Positions 20,359-29,483 of a DNA stretch of 64,000 nucleotides are shown here, one piece after another. This DNA comes from UBA10649 sp963755335 (GTDB lineage Bacteria > Actinomycetota > Actinomycetes > S36-B12). The stretch is taken from positions 248,001-312,000 of the forward strand of contig CAVWJW010000008.1 of the NCBI GenBank assembly GCA_963755335.1, in the 5' to 3' direction. Position 1 is the stretch's first letter. The number at the start of each line of letters is the position of its first letter. A program made the translations under genes and the position numbers. The notes beneath the pieces are model-generated. The model was not told the origin of the DNA. It did no database searches and was given only the letters and a program-made list of their open reading frames with translations.

Positions 20359-20416
20359 CGATCTTGAGGTTGTGGGGGCCACGGACGCGTCCGTGGCCCC
20401 CACAACCTCAAGATCG
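20359..20416. repeat. Perfect 58-bp palindrome
   Basis: The left arm (20359-20387, starting CGATCTTGAGGTTGTGG) and right arm (20388-20416, ending CCACAACCTCAAGATCG) are exact reverse complements over 29 bases with no spacer. It lies 7 bases after the groEL terminator and 31 bases before the next start codon. It could extrude as a cruciform, act as a bidirectional terminator, or be a member of a repeat family. Confidence 0.92.
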
Positions 20417-20447
20417 GCCGAGCAGCGGACCTGAATAGGGTCGGGGC

Positions 20448-22951
20448 ATGCCCGACGCGCCCACCTCCGCGGCACCTCCGCGCCGCCCCCGCGCCCACCC
20501 GCGACCTGCCGGCGCGCGCCCGCGTCGTCATCATCGGCGGCGGTGTCATCGGCACCTCGATCGCCTACCACCTCGGCCACCGGGGCTGGTCCGACGTCGT
20601 GCTGCTCGAGCGCGACCGACTGACGTCGGGCACGACGTGGCACGCGGCCGGACTGATGACCTGCTTCGGGTCGTTGTCCGAGACGTCGATGTCGATGCGC
20701 ATGTACTCGCGCGAGCTCTACGCGCACCTCGAGGAGGAGACCGGCCTCGCGACGGGCTTCAAGCGGGTCGGCTTCATCGAGGCGGCCGCCGACGAGGGAC
20801 GACTCGAGGAGTATCGCCGCGTCGCCGCGTTCAACCGGCACGTCGGACTCGACGTCATCGAGATCTCACCGGCCGAGATCGCCGAGCGGTTCCCGATCGC
20901 CCGCACCGACGACCTCCTGGCGGGCTTCTACGTGCCGCAGGACGGACGGGTCAACCCCGTCGACGTGACGATGTCGCTGGCCAAGGGCGCTCGCATGCAG
21001 GGCGTCACGCATCGTCGAGGGCGTCCGCGCGACCGGCGTGCTGACGGCCGGAGGCCGGGTGACTGGGGTGTCCACGGCCCAGGGCGACATCGAGTGCGAG
21101 TACGTCGTGAACTGCACGGGGATGTGGGCCCGCGAGCTCGGGGAGAAGATCTGGCGTCGTCATCCCCCTGCAGGCGGCCGAGCACTACTACCTGATCACC
21201 GAGCCGATCGAGGGGATCGATCCCGACTGGCCGGTCTTCGAGGATCCGTCCCGGCACGGCTACTACCGCGAGGAGGGCAGCGGCCTGATGGTCGGCCTCT
21301 TCGAGCCGGTCTGCGCACCGTGGCACGTCGACGGCATTCCGGGGGACTTCTCGTTCGGTGAGATCCCGCCGGACTGGGACCGGATGGGCCCCTACCTCGA
21401 GCGGGCGATGGACCGGGTGCCCGTCACGCTCGAGGTCGGCATCCGCAAGTTCTTCTGCGGCCCCGAGTCGTTCACCCCCGACCTGGCCCCGGTGGTCGGC
21501 GAGGCCCCGCACCTGCGCAACTACTTCGTGGCGGCAGGGATGAACTCGGTGGGGATCATCCACGGCGGCGGGCTCGGTCGGCTGATGGCGAACTGGCTCG
21601 TCGATGGCCGCCCGGACATGGACGTCACCGGCTTCAACATCGACCGGTTCCAGCCGTATCAGCTGAACCCGCGCTACCGCGCCGAGCGGACGGTCGAGAC
21701 GCTCGGGATGGTGTACCAGACGCACTTCCCGGGCCGGTCGATGCAGACCGCCCGGGGGGTGAAGCGGTCGCCGATCCACGACCGCCTCGCCGAGCAGGGC
21801 GCGTACTTCCGCGACGTGAGCGGCTGGGAGGGCGCCGACTGGTTCGCCGGACCAGGACGCGAGGCGAGGGTCGCGGAACTGTCGTGGGGTCGCCAGAGCT
21901 GGTTCCCGCAGTGGGAGGCCGAGCACCGAGCCGTCCGCGAGGGCGTCGGCCTGATGGACATGTCCTTCATGTCGAAGTTCCTCGTGCAGGGCCGCGATGC
22001 CGGACGCGTGCTCGACCTCGTGTCCGCGAACAGCGTCGACGGGGAGCCGGGCGTCATCACGTACACGCAGTGGCTGAACGAGGGCGGCACGCTCGAGGCC
22101 GACCTCACGGTCACGAAGCTCGCCGAGACGGAGTTCATGGTCGTGGCCTCCGACAACGCGCAGGGCCACGTCCAGGCATGGCTGCAGCAGGCACATCGGG
22201 GACGCGCACGCCTTCGTCACCGACGTCACGTCGGGTCTCGCGCAGATCAACGTGCAGGGTCCGCGCTCGCGCGAGCTGCTGCAGTCGCTGACGTCGATCG
22301 ACCTCTCGAACGAGGCGTTCCCCTTCCGCGCCGCTCGGCGAGATCGACATCGGGTTCGCCCGCGCCCTGTGCATCCGCATCACCTACCTCGGCGAACTGG
22401 GCTACGAGCTCTACGTGCCTGCCGATCAGGCCATGCACGTGTACGAGCAGCTGGTGGAGGCGGGCCGGGACGTGGACCTACGGCACACCGGCCTCAAGGC
22501 GCTGGCCAGCCTGCGCATGGAGAAGGGCTACCGCGACTACGGCCACGACATCGACAACACCGACTCCGTGCTCGAGGCAGGACTCGGGTTCGCCGTCGCT
22601 CTCGACAAGCCCGGCGGCTTCATCGGACGCGACGCCGTGCTGGCGAAGAAGGCGGCCGGGCCGTTGACCCGACGACTCGTGCAGGTCCGCGTCCTCGATC
22701 CCGAGCCCCTCATGCACCACGCCGAGATCGTGCTGCGCGACGGCGAGCCCGTCGGCTACGTCCGCGCGGCGAGCTATGGCCACACCCTCGGCGGTGCCGT
22801 CGGGCTGGCGATGGTCGAATGCCGAGACGGGGTGACGGCAGACTTCGTCACCTCCGGTGACTGGCAGGTCGACATCGCCGGTGAGCGTCATCAGGCCGTC
22901 GCATCGCTGCGACCGATGTACGACCCCGACAATGCGCGGATCCGCTCGTGA
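20448..22951 (+). CDS. Dimethylglycine/sarcosine dehydrogenase-like fusion (FAD oxidase plus GcvT), frame breaks
   Basis: This is a two-part protein of about 830 residues. The N-terminal DAO-type FAD domain begins ARVVIIGGGVIGTSIAYHLG and LTSGTTWHAAGL, the His of which is the usual covalent FAD site in this family. The C-terminal half is an aminomethyltransferase (GcvT) domain with MDMSFMSKFLVQGRDA, INVQGPRSRELL and GELGYELYVP, expected to pass the released one-carbon unit to tetrahydrofolate. The substrate (dimethylglycine, sarcosine or a relative) cannot be fixed. Breaks at 20480 (CC[G/C]), 21009 (AC[G/C]), 21151 (AT[C/T]), 22193 (GC[A/C]) and 22332 (GC[C/G]) are all synonymous alternatives. 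ATG 20448 precedes a Pro/Ala-rich leader. Confidence 0.85.
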
Positions 22952-22979
22952 CGCGTGTCCTCATGGAAGGCTGGCCGAC

Positions 22980-23480
22980 GTGACCGGTACCGAGGGCAAG
23001 TGGGTCGTCGAGACGATCGACGGCGCAGTCGTGCGACTGCGCAGCGGCCGGATCGGCCTGATGAACATCGACGTCACCGCGCCGGTCTCCGGCGGCGAGC
23101 TGCGCATCACGGCGGACGCCGTGCACCTGACGCTGCGACTGGCGCTCGACGAGCTGCGCACCGGCAACTTCCTGATGCAGGCGGCGGCCCGGTCGATCGT
23201 CAGCCGCAACAACGCGCATGTGCTGAGCTACGTCGGTGAAGGCAAGGCAGCGCCGCTGCCGTGGCACATCGTCGGCCAGGCGAAGGCCGGCAGCGTGGAC
23301 GTGGAGCTCGGCCTCGACGTCACGCCGGTCGGACCGCCAACGGACCCGATGGCCGAGATCGAGTTGAAGGGCTCGGCGTCGATGGGCACCGTGCACCTGC
23401 CGCTGCCCGGGCTAGGAACCGTGGACGACTTCGCCTTCGACGTGGACGGCCGCTTCGCGCTTCGCGTCAAGGCGGTCTAG
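22980..23480 (+). CDS. Hypothetical protein, possibly YceI-like beta-barrel
   Basis: The 166-residue protein starts GTG 22980 (TGTEGKWVVETIDG) after GGAAGG. It alternates short beta strands (ELRITADAVHLTLRL, GSVDVELGLDVTPVG, AEIELKGSASMG, FAFDVDGRFALRVKAV) with a conserved-looking RTGNFLMQAAARSIVSRNNAHVL helix. The all-beta pattern and length resemble YceI-like lipocalin folds, but I do not see a diagnostic motif. There is no signal peptide. It follows the FAD-GcvT gene by 28 bases and probably shares its transcript. Its 3' end overlaps the convergent ClC gene by 69 bases. Confidence 0.6.
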   Translation: MTGTEGKWVVETIDGAVVRLRSGRIGLMNIDVTAPVSGGELRITADAVHLTLRLALDELRTGNFLMQAAARSIVSRNNAHVLSYVGEGKAAPLPWHIVGQAKAGSVDVELGLDVTPVGPPTDPMAEIELKGSASMGTVHLPLPGLGTVDDFAFDVDGRFALRVKAV

Positions 23481-24727
23481 CAGCTGGCGGACGATGAATC
23501 CGATGACCGCGCCGATGATCGCGAACGGCGCGATGCCGGCACCCGCACCGCCGATGAGCAGCATGGCGAGCATCCCGGACGTGAACGGCAGGCGCAGCAT
23601 GACCGTCGCCGCGGCTGAGATGCCGACGGCGGCCATCGCGCTGACCGAGAGGTTCGTGAAGACCAGTGACGCGAGGACGCCGGCGCCGACCCCGATGAAG
23701 GTGGCCGGGAACACCGGGCCGCCGCGGAACCCGCCGCCGAGGGCGATCCCGTAGACGATCAGCTTGCCGATCACGATGGCGAGGACCGCTCCGGCCGACG
23801 TCTGTGCCACGAGCGTCGCCCATGCCGGCCTGCCCCGAGAAGAGGATCTGGTCGTAAGTCACGTCGAAGCCGCTGACGACGACCCACGCGACGAGTGCGG
23901 TGATCACCGCGGCCGCGAAGAGCACGGCCGTGGGCCGCTTCCTGCTGAGGAGATCGGTGCGCTCGCCCAGTTCGCGGGCCAGGGCGGCGAGGACGGCGAC
24001 GATGATGGCCACGATCGTGCCGGCGACGAGGTCATCCGGCTCGATGCTGGGGTAGGCGGGCAGGCCGGGAACGCTGAGCACGTGGACCCCGAACCCGGTC
24101 CATGCCCCCCAGCCGACCAGCGTCACGTAGCCGGCACCCAGCGACACGAACGCCGGCACGAGCGCGACGGACGGGAGCGCGCCCCATCGCGGCGAACTCC
24201 AGCAGCATGAAGGCGGCGACGAAGGGGTTGCCGAAGATCGTTCCGATCGCCGCCATGCCGCCGAGCAGCATCGCGAGCTTGGTGACGTCGTCGCTGTTGG
24301 CGCGCTTGACCAAGATGGCCGCGATCGCCGAGCCGAGGACGATCAGTGGCCCCTCAGGACCGAGCGAGGCGCCGAACACGAGGGTGCCGAACGCCGCGAC
24401 GAGGATGCCCGGCGCCCAGCTGATGGGATTGGTGAAGTGGAAGCCGCTGAGCGGGCTGCCGCCGGTGGCGCCCGGCAGGCGTCGGGCCACGAAGACGAGG
24501 CCGGCGCCGACGATCAGGAGCAGGAGCACCCACCAGCCCGGCAGGGCATCCCAGCCGAAGGCCTCCGGCAGCTTCTTGTACACGATCTCCTGGCCGCCGT
24601 CGACGATCCACAGGAAGAAGGACGCGGCGGTGGCGGCGACCAGGCCGACGACGATCGCCAGGATGAACGACCGCATCTGCAGCTTGAGTGGCTGCGGTGG
24701 TGCGGCCTCGGCCTGTGCCTGGCTCAT
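23412..24727 (-). CDS. ClC-family chloride channel/transporter, two frame breaks
   Basis: This polytopic protein of about 437 residues has the ClC selectivity motifs ASLGPEGPLIV (with the gating Glu), GNPFVAAFMLLEFAAMG, and GGGFRGGPVFPATFIG, equivalent to GGxFxP. It would move chloride or fluoride, possibly with proton exchange. Breaks occur at 24181-24182 (GG[G/C], synonymous; downstream frame continues ALPSVALVPAFVSLGAGYVTLVGWGAW) and near 23820, where one extra G in a GGG run breaks the frame before ATLVAQTSAGAVLAIV. ATG 24727 overlaps the helicase stop by 4 bases, so it is translationally coupled to that gene despite unrelated function. Confidence 0.83.
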
Positions 24728-26382
24728 GAGCTCTCCCACTTTCCGGTCATCACGTCGTCCGCGTCGATTATTCGGTACGAGTAGCCCTGCTCGGCGAGGA
24801 AACGCTGGCGATGCTGGGCGAAATCCGCATCGACGGTGTCGCGCGTGACGATCGAGTAGAAGTGGGCGCTGCGCCCGTCGCCCTTGGGACGCAGGACGCG
24901 GCCCAGCCGCTGGGCCTCCTCCTGACGCGACCCGAAGGTCCCGCTCACCTGGATCGCCACGCCGGCCTCGGGCAGGTCGATCGAGAAGTTGGCCACCTTG
25001 CTGACGACCAGGACCTTCAGCTCGCCCTCGCGGAAGGCACCGAACAGCCGCTCGCGCTCCTTGACCGAGGACTCCCCGGTGATCACCGGGGCGTTGAGGT
25101 GCTCGCCGAGCTCGGCCAGCTGGTCGAGGTACTGGCCGATCACCAGGACGCGGTCGTCGGCGTGCCGGGCGACGATCGCCTCCGCGATGCGGAGCTTCTC
25201 GGGAGCCGATGCTGAGAGCCGGTACTTGTCCTCGGGCTCGGCCATGGCGTACGCCATGCGGTCGGGCTCGGGCAGGGTGACGCGGACCTCGACGCAGTCA
25301 GCTGGCGCGATGTAGCCCTGGTTCTCGATGTCCTTCCACGGAGCGTCGTACCGCTTCGGCCCGATCAGCGAGAACACGTCGCTCTCGCGACCATCCTCGC
25401 GCACGAGGGTCGCCGTCAGTCCGAGTCTCCGACGGGACTGGATGTCGGCGGTGAAGCGGAAGATCGGAGCCGGCAGCAGGTGCACCTCGTCGTAGATGAT
25501 CAGGCCCCAGTCGCGGGAGTCGAACACCTCGAGGTGGGGGTAGATGCCGTGCCGCTTCGTCGTCATCACCTGGTAGGTGGCGATGGTGACCGGCCGGATC
25601 TCCTTGCGGGCGCCGGAGTACTCGCCGATCTCGTCGGCGGTCAGCGTCGTGCGGCGCAGCAGCTCGTCGCGCCACTGTCGGGCGGCGACGGTGTTGGTGA
25701 CGAGGATGAGGGTGGTCGCCTGGGCGAGGGCCATGGCGAGGGCGCCGACGATGGTCTTGCCGGATCCGCATGGGAGGACGACGACGCCGGAGCCGCCGTG
25801 CCAGAAGCCCTCGGCGGCCTCGGTCTGGTACGGCCGGGGCTGCCATTGGTCGGCGGCCAGGCCGATCGCGTGCTTCTCGCCGTCGACGTAGCCCGCGACG
25901 TCCTCGGCGGGCCAGCCGAGCTTGACGAGGGCCTGCTTGAGGTGGCCGCGCTCGCTGGGGTGGACGATCACCGTGGTCTCGTCGAGGCGCGCGCCGAGCA
26001 GGGGTGCGACCTTCTTGCTGCGCAGGACCTCCTCGAGCACTGCCGGGTCGATCGCCTGCAGCACGAGGCCGTGCACCGGATGGTTGCTCACCTGGAGGCG
26101 GCCGTAGCGTGCCATGGTCTCGGCGACGTCGATGAGCAGGGAGTGCGGCACCGGGTAGCGCGAGTAGCGAAGGAGGGTGTCGACGACCTGCTCGGCGTCA
26201 TGGCCGGCGGCGCGGGCATTCCACAGGCCCAGGGGCGTGAGTCGGTAGGTGTGGATGTGCTCGGGGGCGCGTTCGAGCTCGGCGAACGGCGCGATGGCCT
26301 TGCGGCACTCATCGGACTGCGGATGGTCCACTTCGAGCAGGAGCGTCTTGTCGCTCTGCACGATCAGGGGTCCGTCGGCCAT
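24724..26382 (-). CDS. XPB/Rad25-type DNA helicase
   Basis: The 552-residue superfamily 2 helicase resembles mycobacterial Ercc3. An N-terminal XPB-specific region (LLLEVDHPQSDECRKAIAPFAELERAPEHIHTYRLTPLGLWNARAAG) precedes the motor. Helicase motifs are Q-motif PRPYQTEAAEGF, Walker A PCGSGKTIVG, DEVH box IIYDEVHLL, RRLGLTATLVREDG, VLVIGQYLDQL, and motif VI QRLGRVLRPKG. It acts in DNA repair or transcription-coupled processes. It is usually next to a helicase-associated-domain protein; here that partner lies 3 kb away at 29.5 kb. The frame is intact. Confidence 0.94.
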   Translation of the reverse strand: MADGPLIVQSDKTLLLEVDHPQSDECRKAIAPFAELERAPEHIHTYRLTPLGLWNARAAGHDAEQVVDTLLRYSRYPVPHSLLIDVAETMARYGRLQVSNHPVHGLVLQAIDPAVLEEVLRSKKVAPLLGARLDETTVIVHPSERGHLKQALVKLGWPAEDVAGYVDGEKHAIGLAADQWQPRPYQTEAAEGFWHGGSGVVVLPCGSGKTIVGALAMALAQATTLILVTNTVAARQWRDELLRRTTLTADEIGEYSGARKEIRPVTIATYQVMTTKRHGIYPHLEVFDSRDWGLIIYDEVHLLPAPIFRFTADIQSRRRLGLTATLVREDGRESDVFSLIGPKRYDAPWKDIENQGYIAPADCVEVRVTLPEPDRMAYAMAEPEDKYRLSASAPEKLRIAEAIVARHADDRVLVIGQYLDQLAELGEHLNAPVITGESSVKERERLFGAFREGELKVLVVSKVANFSIDLPEAGVAIQVSGTFGSRQEEAQRLGRVLRPKGDGRSAHFYSIVTRDTVDADFAQHRQRFLAEQGYSYRIIDADDVMTGKWESS

Positions 26383-26391
26383 CCGGTGAGC

Positions 26392-27527
26392 CTACGGTGT
26401 CGCGTCGGCCAGCAGGACGCCGAGCAGTCCTGCCGTCAGCGCCGCACGCTCCGCCATCCCCGGGACGCTCGCCCATTCGTGGTCGGCGTGGGCACCGTCG
26501 CCCACGGCACCGAGGCCGTCGAGGGTCGCGACGCCGGCTGCAGCCGTGAGGTTGCCGTCGCTCGCCCCGCCGACCGCCCTGCCCTCGAGCGGGAGCAGGC
26601 CGAGGGCACTGGTGGTCTCCCGGGCCAAGCCGAAGAGGCGGGCGGCCGTCGTCTGCTCCATGGCGGGCCGGTCGATGCCGCCGCCGATATGCGAGGTGCG
26701 CGCCCCGCACCGAGGGCTGCCATTCGCGCATGCGCTCGTCGATGCGGATCTGCTCGGCGCTCGACCATGCGCGTACGTCGAGCGTCAGCCGCGCGTGCGC
26801 CGGCACGGTGTTGGGCGTGCTGCCTGCGGTCAGGACGGTCGGCGTCACGGTGGTCCCGCGTTCGGCATCGGCCCAGCCCGGAGCCGCGATGGCGAGCTCG
26901 GCGGCCGCCACGAGCGCGTTCACTCCCCGGTCGGGTTCAAGGCCCGCGTGCGCGGCCCTGCCCTCGACGTCGACCGCGTACCAGGACGTGCCCTTGCGAG
27001 CCGTCTTCAGGGCCGAGTCCACGGAGGGCTCGAGGACGAGCACCGCCTCCGCGTGCATGATCGCGTCGGCGATCAGGGCGCGTGACGCGTGCGAGCCGAT
27101 CTCCTCGTCGGTGGTGAGAAGCATGCCGACCCCGCTGTCCTCGGTGAGGCCGGCGAGAGCCAGCGCTGCCCAGCCCTGCACGACCCCGGCCTTCATGTCG
27201 AAGACGCCGGGTCCGGTCATCCGCTGGCCGTCGTTGGTGAACGGCAGGCGTGCCAGCGAGCCGATCGGCCACACGGTGTCGAGGTGACCGAGCAGCAGGA
27301 CCCGCGGCTGGTCCGGTCCCCATCGCCACACCGGTCGACCGCCGTGCTGCTCGGCCCGTGCCGGTGACGGCAGCCATGCCGAGAACGCGCCGATCGCCTC
27401 CTGGACGATCGCCTCGCATGCGTCGAGATCGTCGGACGGTGACTCGAGGACGACGAGCGACTCGACGGCGTCGACCATCGCGGGGAGCAGCGAGTGAGCC
27501 TGCGGACAGCAGGTCGGTCTCCGTCAT
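26392..27527 (-). CDS. M20 metallopeptidase/desuccinylase, two frame breaks
   Basis: This zinc amidohydrolase of the M20 (ArgE/DapE/CPG2) family has about 378 residues. Metal-site motifs are VLLLGHLDTVWPIG, GPGVFDMKAGVVQGW, LTTDEEIGSHASR (catalytic Glu pair) and the C-terminal ADHEWASV. The dimerisation lid contains GRAAHAGLEPDRGVNA. The start is probably ATG 27527 (MTETDLLSAGSL), joined to MVDAVESLVVLES by a CT[C/G] break at 27491. A second break at 26683 (CG[G/C]) restores AYRGGIDRPAMEQTT. It lies divergent from the GNAT and racemase genes, and together they fit an N-succinyl-amino-acid pathway in which it would remove the succinyl group. Confidence 0.82.
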
Positions 27528-27558
27528 CTTCCTGCCTCTTCCTCGCTACGGTGAGCGG

Positions 27559-28364
27559 GTGACGACGTGGTCCCCGCAGGACGATCTCGGTGCTGCCGAG
27601 CAGCGGGCAGACGTCCGGGTGCGCTCCCTCATCGACCTTAGTGAACTCGAGGATGCCCGTCGGGTGTTCGACACGGTGTGGCCCTCGGGCGACGGCTCGA
27701 CGCAGATCCAGGCCAACCTCCTGCGTGCGCAGATCCATGCCGGCGGATATGCGTCCGCTGCCTACCGCGACGGTCAGGCGGTCGGTGCGGCCTTCGCGTT
27801 CGTCGGTCGGCATCAAGCCGATGGATGGCACACCCATCTGCACTCGCACATGGCCGCCGTGCTCGCCCCGTATCGCGACCAGCACATCGGGGCGGCACTG
27901 AAGATGCACCAGCGCGTCTGGGCCCTCGACCATGAGCATCGACACCATTGTGTGGACGTTCGATCCGCTCGTCCGCCGCAACGCGGTTCTGAACCTCATG
28001 AAGCTCGGCGTCGACGTCGAGGGATTCGAGGTCGACTTCTACGGTGCCATGGACGACGGCATCAACGCCGGTGATCCGACCGACCGGCTGTTCGCGTGGT
28101 GGCGACTGGAGTCTTCGCGCGCGAGGGCCGCCCTGCGCGGCGAACTGGTCCGGATCGACCTCGATGCGGCTCGCGCCGTCGGCCGTGACGTCCTGGAGGT
28201 GGACCTGCCCGACGACATCGTTTCCGTGCGAGCGGTCAGATCCGCCTGCTGCCGCGCAGTGGCGCATCGCCGTTCGCGAGTCACTGACCCGCGCCCTGGT
28301 CGATGGCTATGCGATCGTCGGGGTCAGCACCACCGGCGGCTACGTCCTGGAGAGGAATCGATGA
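27559..28364 (+). CDS. GNAT acyltransferase (COG3375-like), possible amino acid N-succinyltransferase, frame breaks
   Basis: This GNAT-superfamily protein has about 268 residues. The acyl-CoA fold is seen in SLIDLSELEDARRVFDTVW, SAAYRDGQAVGAAFAFVG, HSHMAAVLAPYRDQHIGAALKMHQR (CoA-binding turn) and IDTIVWTFDPLVRRNAVLNLMKLGV. The last segments are characteristic of the predicted-acetyltransferase family that accompanies N-succinylamino acid racemases. The start is GTG 27559. Breaks at 27936 (E/D) and 28237 (GT[C/A], synonymous) restore RAVDPPAAAQWRIAVRESLTRAL. The stop overlaps the racemase ATG (ATGA), giving strong coupling. Succinyl-CoA use is inferred from context. Confidence 0.77.
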
Positions 28365-29479
28365 GCATCGACGTCATCCGGCTGCACCGACTCAACATCC
28401 CGCTCGTGCGGCCGTTCCGCACATCGTTCGGCACCGAGTCGGTCCGTGACGTCATCCTCGTCGAGGCGGTCAGCGCCGACGGCGTCCATGGCTGGGGCGA
28501 GTGCGTGACGATGTCATGGCCGGGATACAGCTATGAGTACGGAAACAGCGCGATCGCGGTGATGCAGGAGCACCTGCTGCCGGCCCTGCGTGACGTCATC
28601 GACGCAGGCGACCCCGAGGACGTCCGTTCGGCGATGGACGTCGTGCGCGGGCATCCCATGGCCAAGGCCGCGCTGTCGACGGCGCTGCTGGACGTGTGGC
28701 TGCGCGAGCGCGCCATGAGCCTCGGAACCTACCTCGGAGCCACGCGATCGCGGGTGGACTGCGGCGTGTCGGTGGGGATCCCGACCACGGAGTCCGTCGA
28801 GGCCCTGCTCGACGAGGTCGGCGGCTACATCGACCAGGGATACCGGCGCATCAAGCTGAAGATCGAGCCCGGATGGGACTTCGCGCCGGTGTCGGCGGTC
28901 CGCGAGCGCTGGCCCGACATCCCGTTGCAGACCGATGCCAACCAGGCTTACACGCGCGCCGATGCCGAGCACCTGGCCAGGCTCGACGAGTACGAGCTCC
29001 TCCTGCACGAGCAGCCGCTCGAGGAGGAGGACTGGTATGGGCACGTCCTGATCTCTCAGGCGTGCCGGACGCCTATCTGCATGGACGAGTCGATCCATTC
29101 GGTGGCGTCGGCCGACTCCGCACTCGAGTTCGGCGCGGCATCGATCATCAACATCAAGCCGGGCCGCGTGGGGGGCTACCTCACGGCCCGCGACATCCAC
29201 GACGTGTGCCGCGATCGCGGGGCGCCGGTCTGGTGCGGCGGGATGCTCGAGACGGGGATCGGGCGGGCGGCGAACGTCGCGCTGGCAGCGCTGCCGGGGT
29301 TCGTCCTGCCCGGTGACACCAGCGCCTCAAGCCGCTACTACGAGGTCGATGTGACCGAGCCGTTCGTCCTGGACGACGGCCAGCTCGAGGTCCCGACCGG
29401 TCCTGGCATCGGCGTCGAGCCGATCCCCGACGTGCTCGCGGACCTCACCGTGTGGACGACCGAGCTCGCGCTCGGCTAA
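28361..29479 (+). CDS. Enolase-superfamily OSBS/N-succinylamino acid racemase
   Basis: The 372-residue muconate-lactonising-subgroup enzyme opens with LHRLNIPLVRPFRTSFG. The barrel carries the catalytic KxK in RRIKLKIEPGW, metal ligands in QTDANQAY (Asp), LLHEQPL (Glu) and CMDESIH (Asp), and the second Lys in INIKPGRVGG. This family performs o-succinylbenzoate synthesis (MenC), N-succinylamino acid racemisation, or both. No other menaquinone gene is nearby, while a GNAT transferase is overlapped and an M20 hydrolase is divergent. I therefore favour the racemase role in converting D- to L-amino acids. The frame is intact. A MenC role cannot be excluded. Confidence 0.88.
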   Translation: MSIDVIRLHRLNIPLVRPFRTSFGTESVRDVILVEAVSADGVHGWGECVTMSWPGYSYEYGNSAIAVMQEHLLPALRDVIDAGDPEDVRSAMDVVRGHPMAKAALSTALLDVWLRERAMSLGTYLGATRSRVDCGVSVGIPTTESVEALLDEVGGYIDQGYRRIKLKIEPGWDFAPVSAVRERWPDIPLQTDANQAYTRADAEHLARLDEYELLLHEQPLEEEDWYGHVLISQACRTPICMDESIHSVASADSALEFGAASIINIKPGRVGGYLTARDIHDVCRDRGAPVWCGGMLETGIGRAANVALAALPGFVLPGDTSASSRYYEVDVTEPFVLDDGQLEVPTGPGIGVEPIPDVLADLTVWTTELALG

Positions 29480-29483
29480 CTCC

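Noticed and set aside
18571..20367. groEL reading on past 20209
   Set aside because: The extra sequence comes from the frame after the break at 19996 and repeats Arg-rich nonsense across the tandem repeats; the true frame ends GGMDF at 20209.
28361..29479. Menaquinone biosynthesis gene menC
   Set aside because: No men genes are nearby and the GNAT and M20 neighbours fit the N-succinyl-amino-acid pathway better; MenC activity is still possible.
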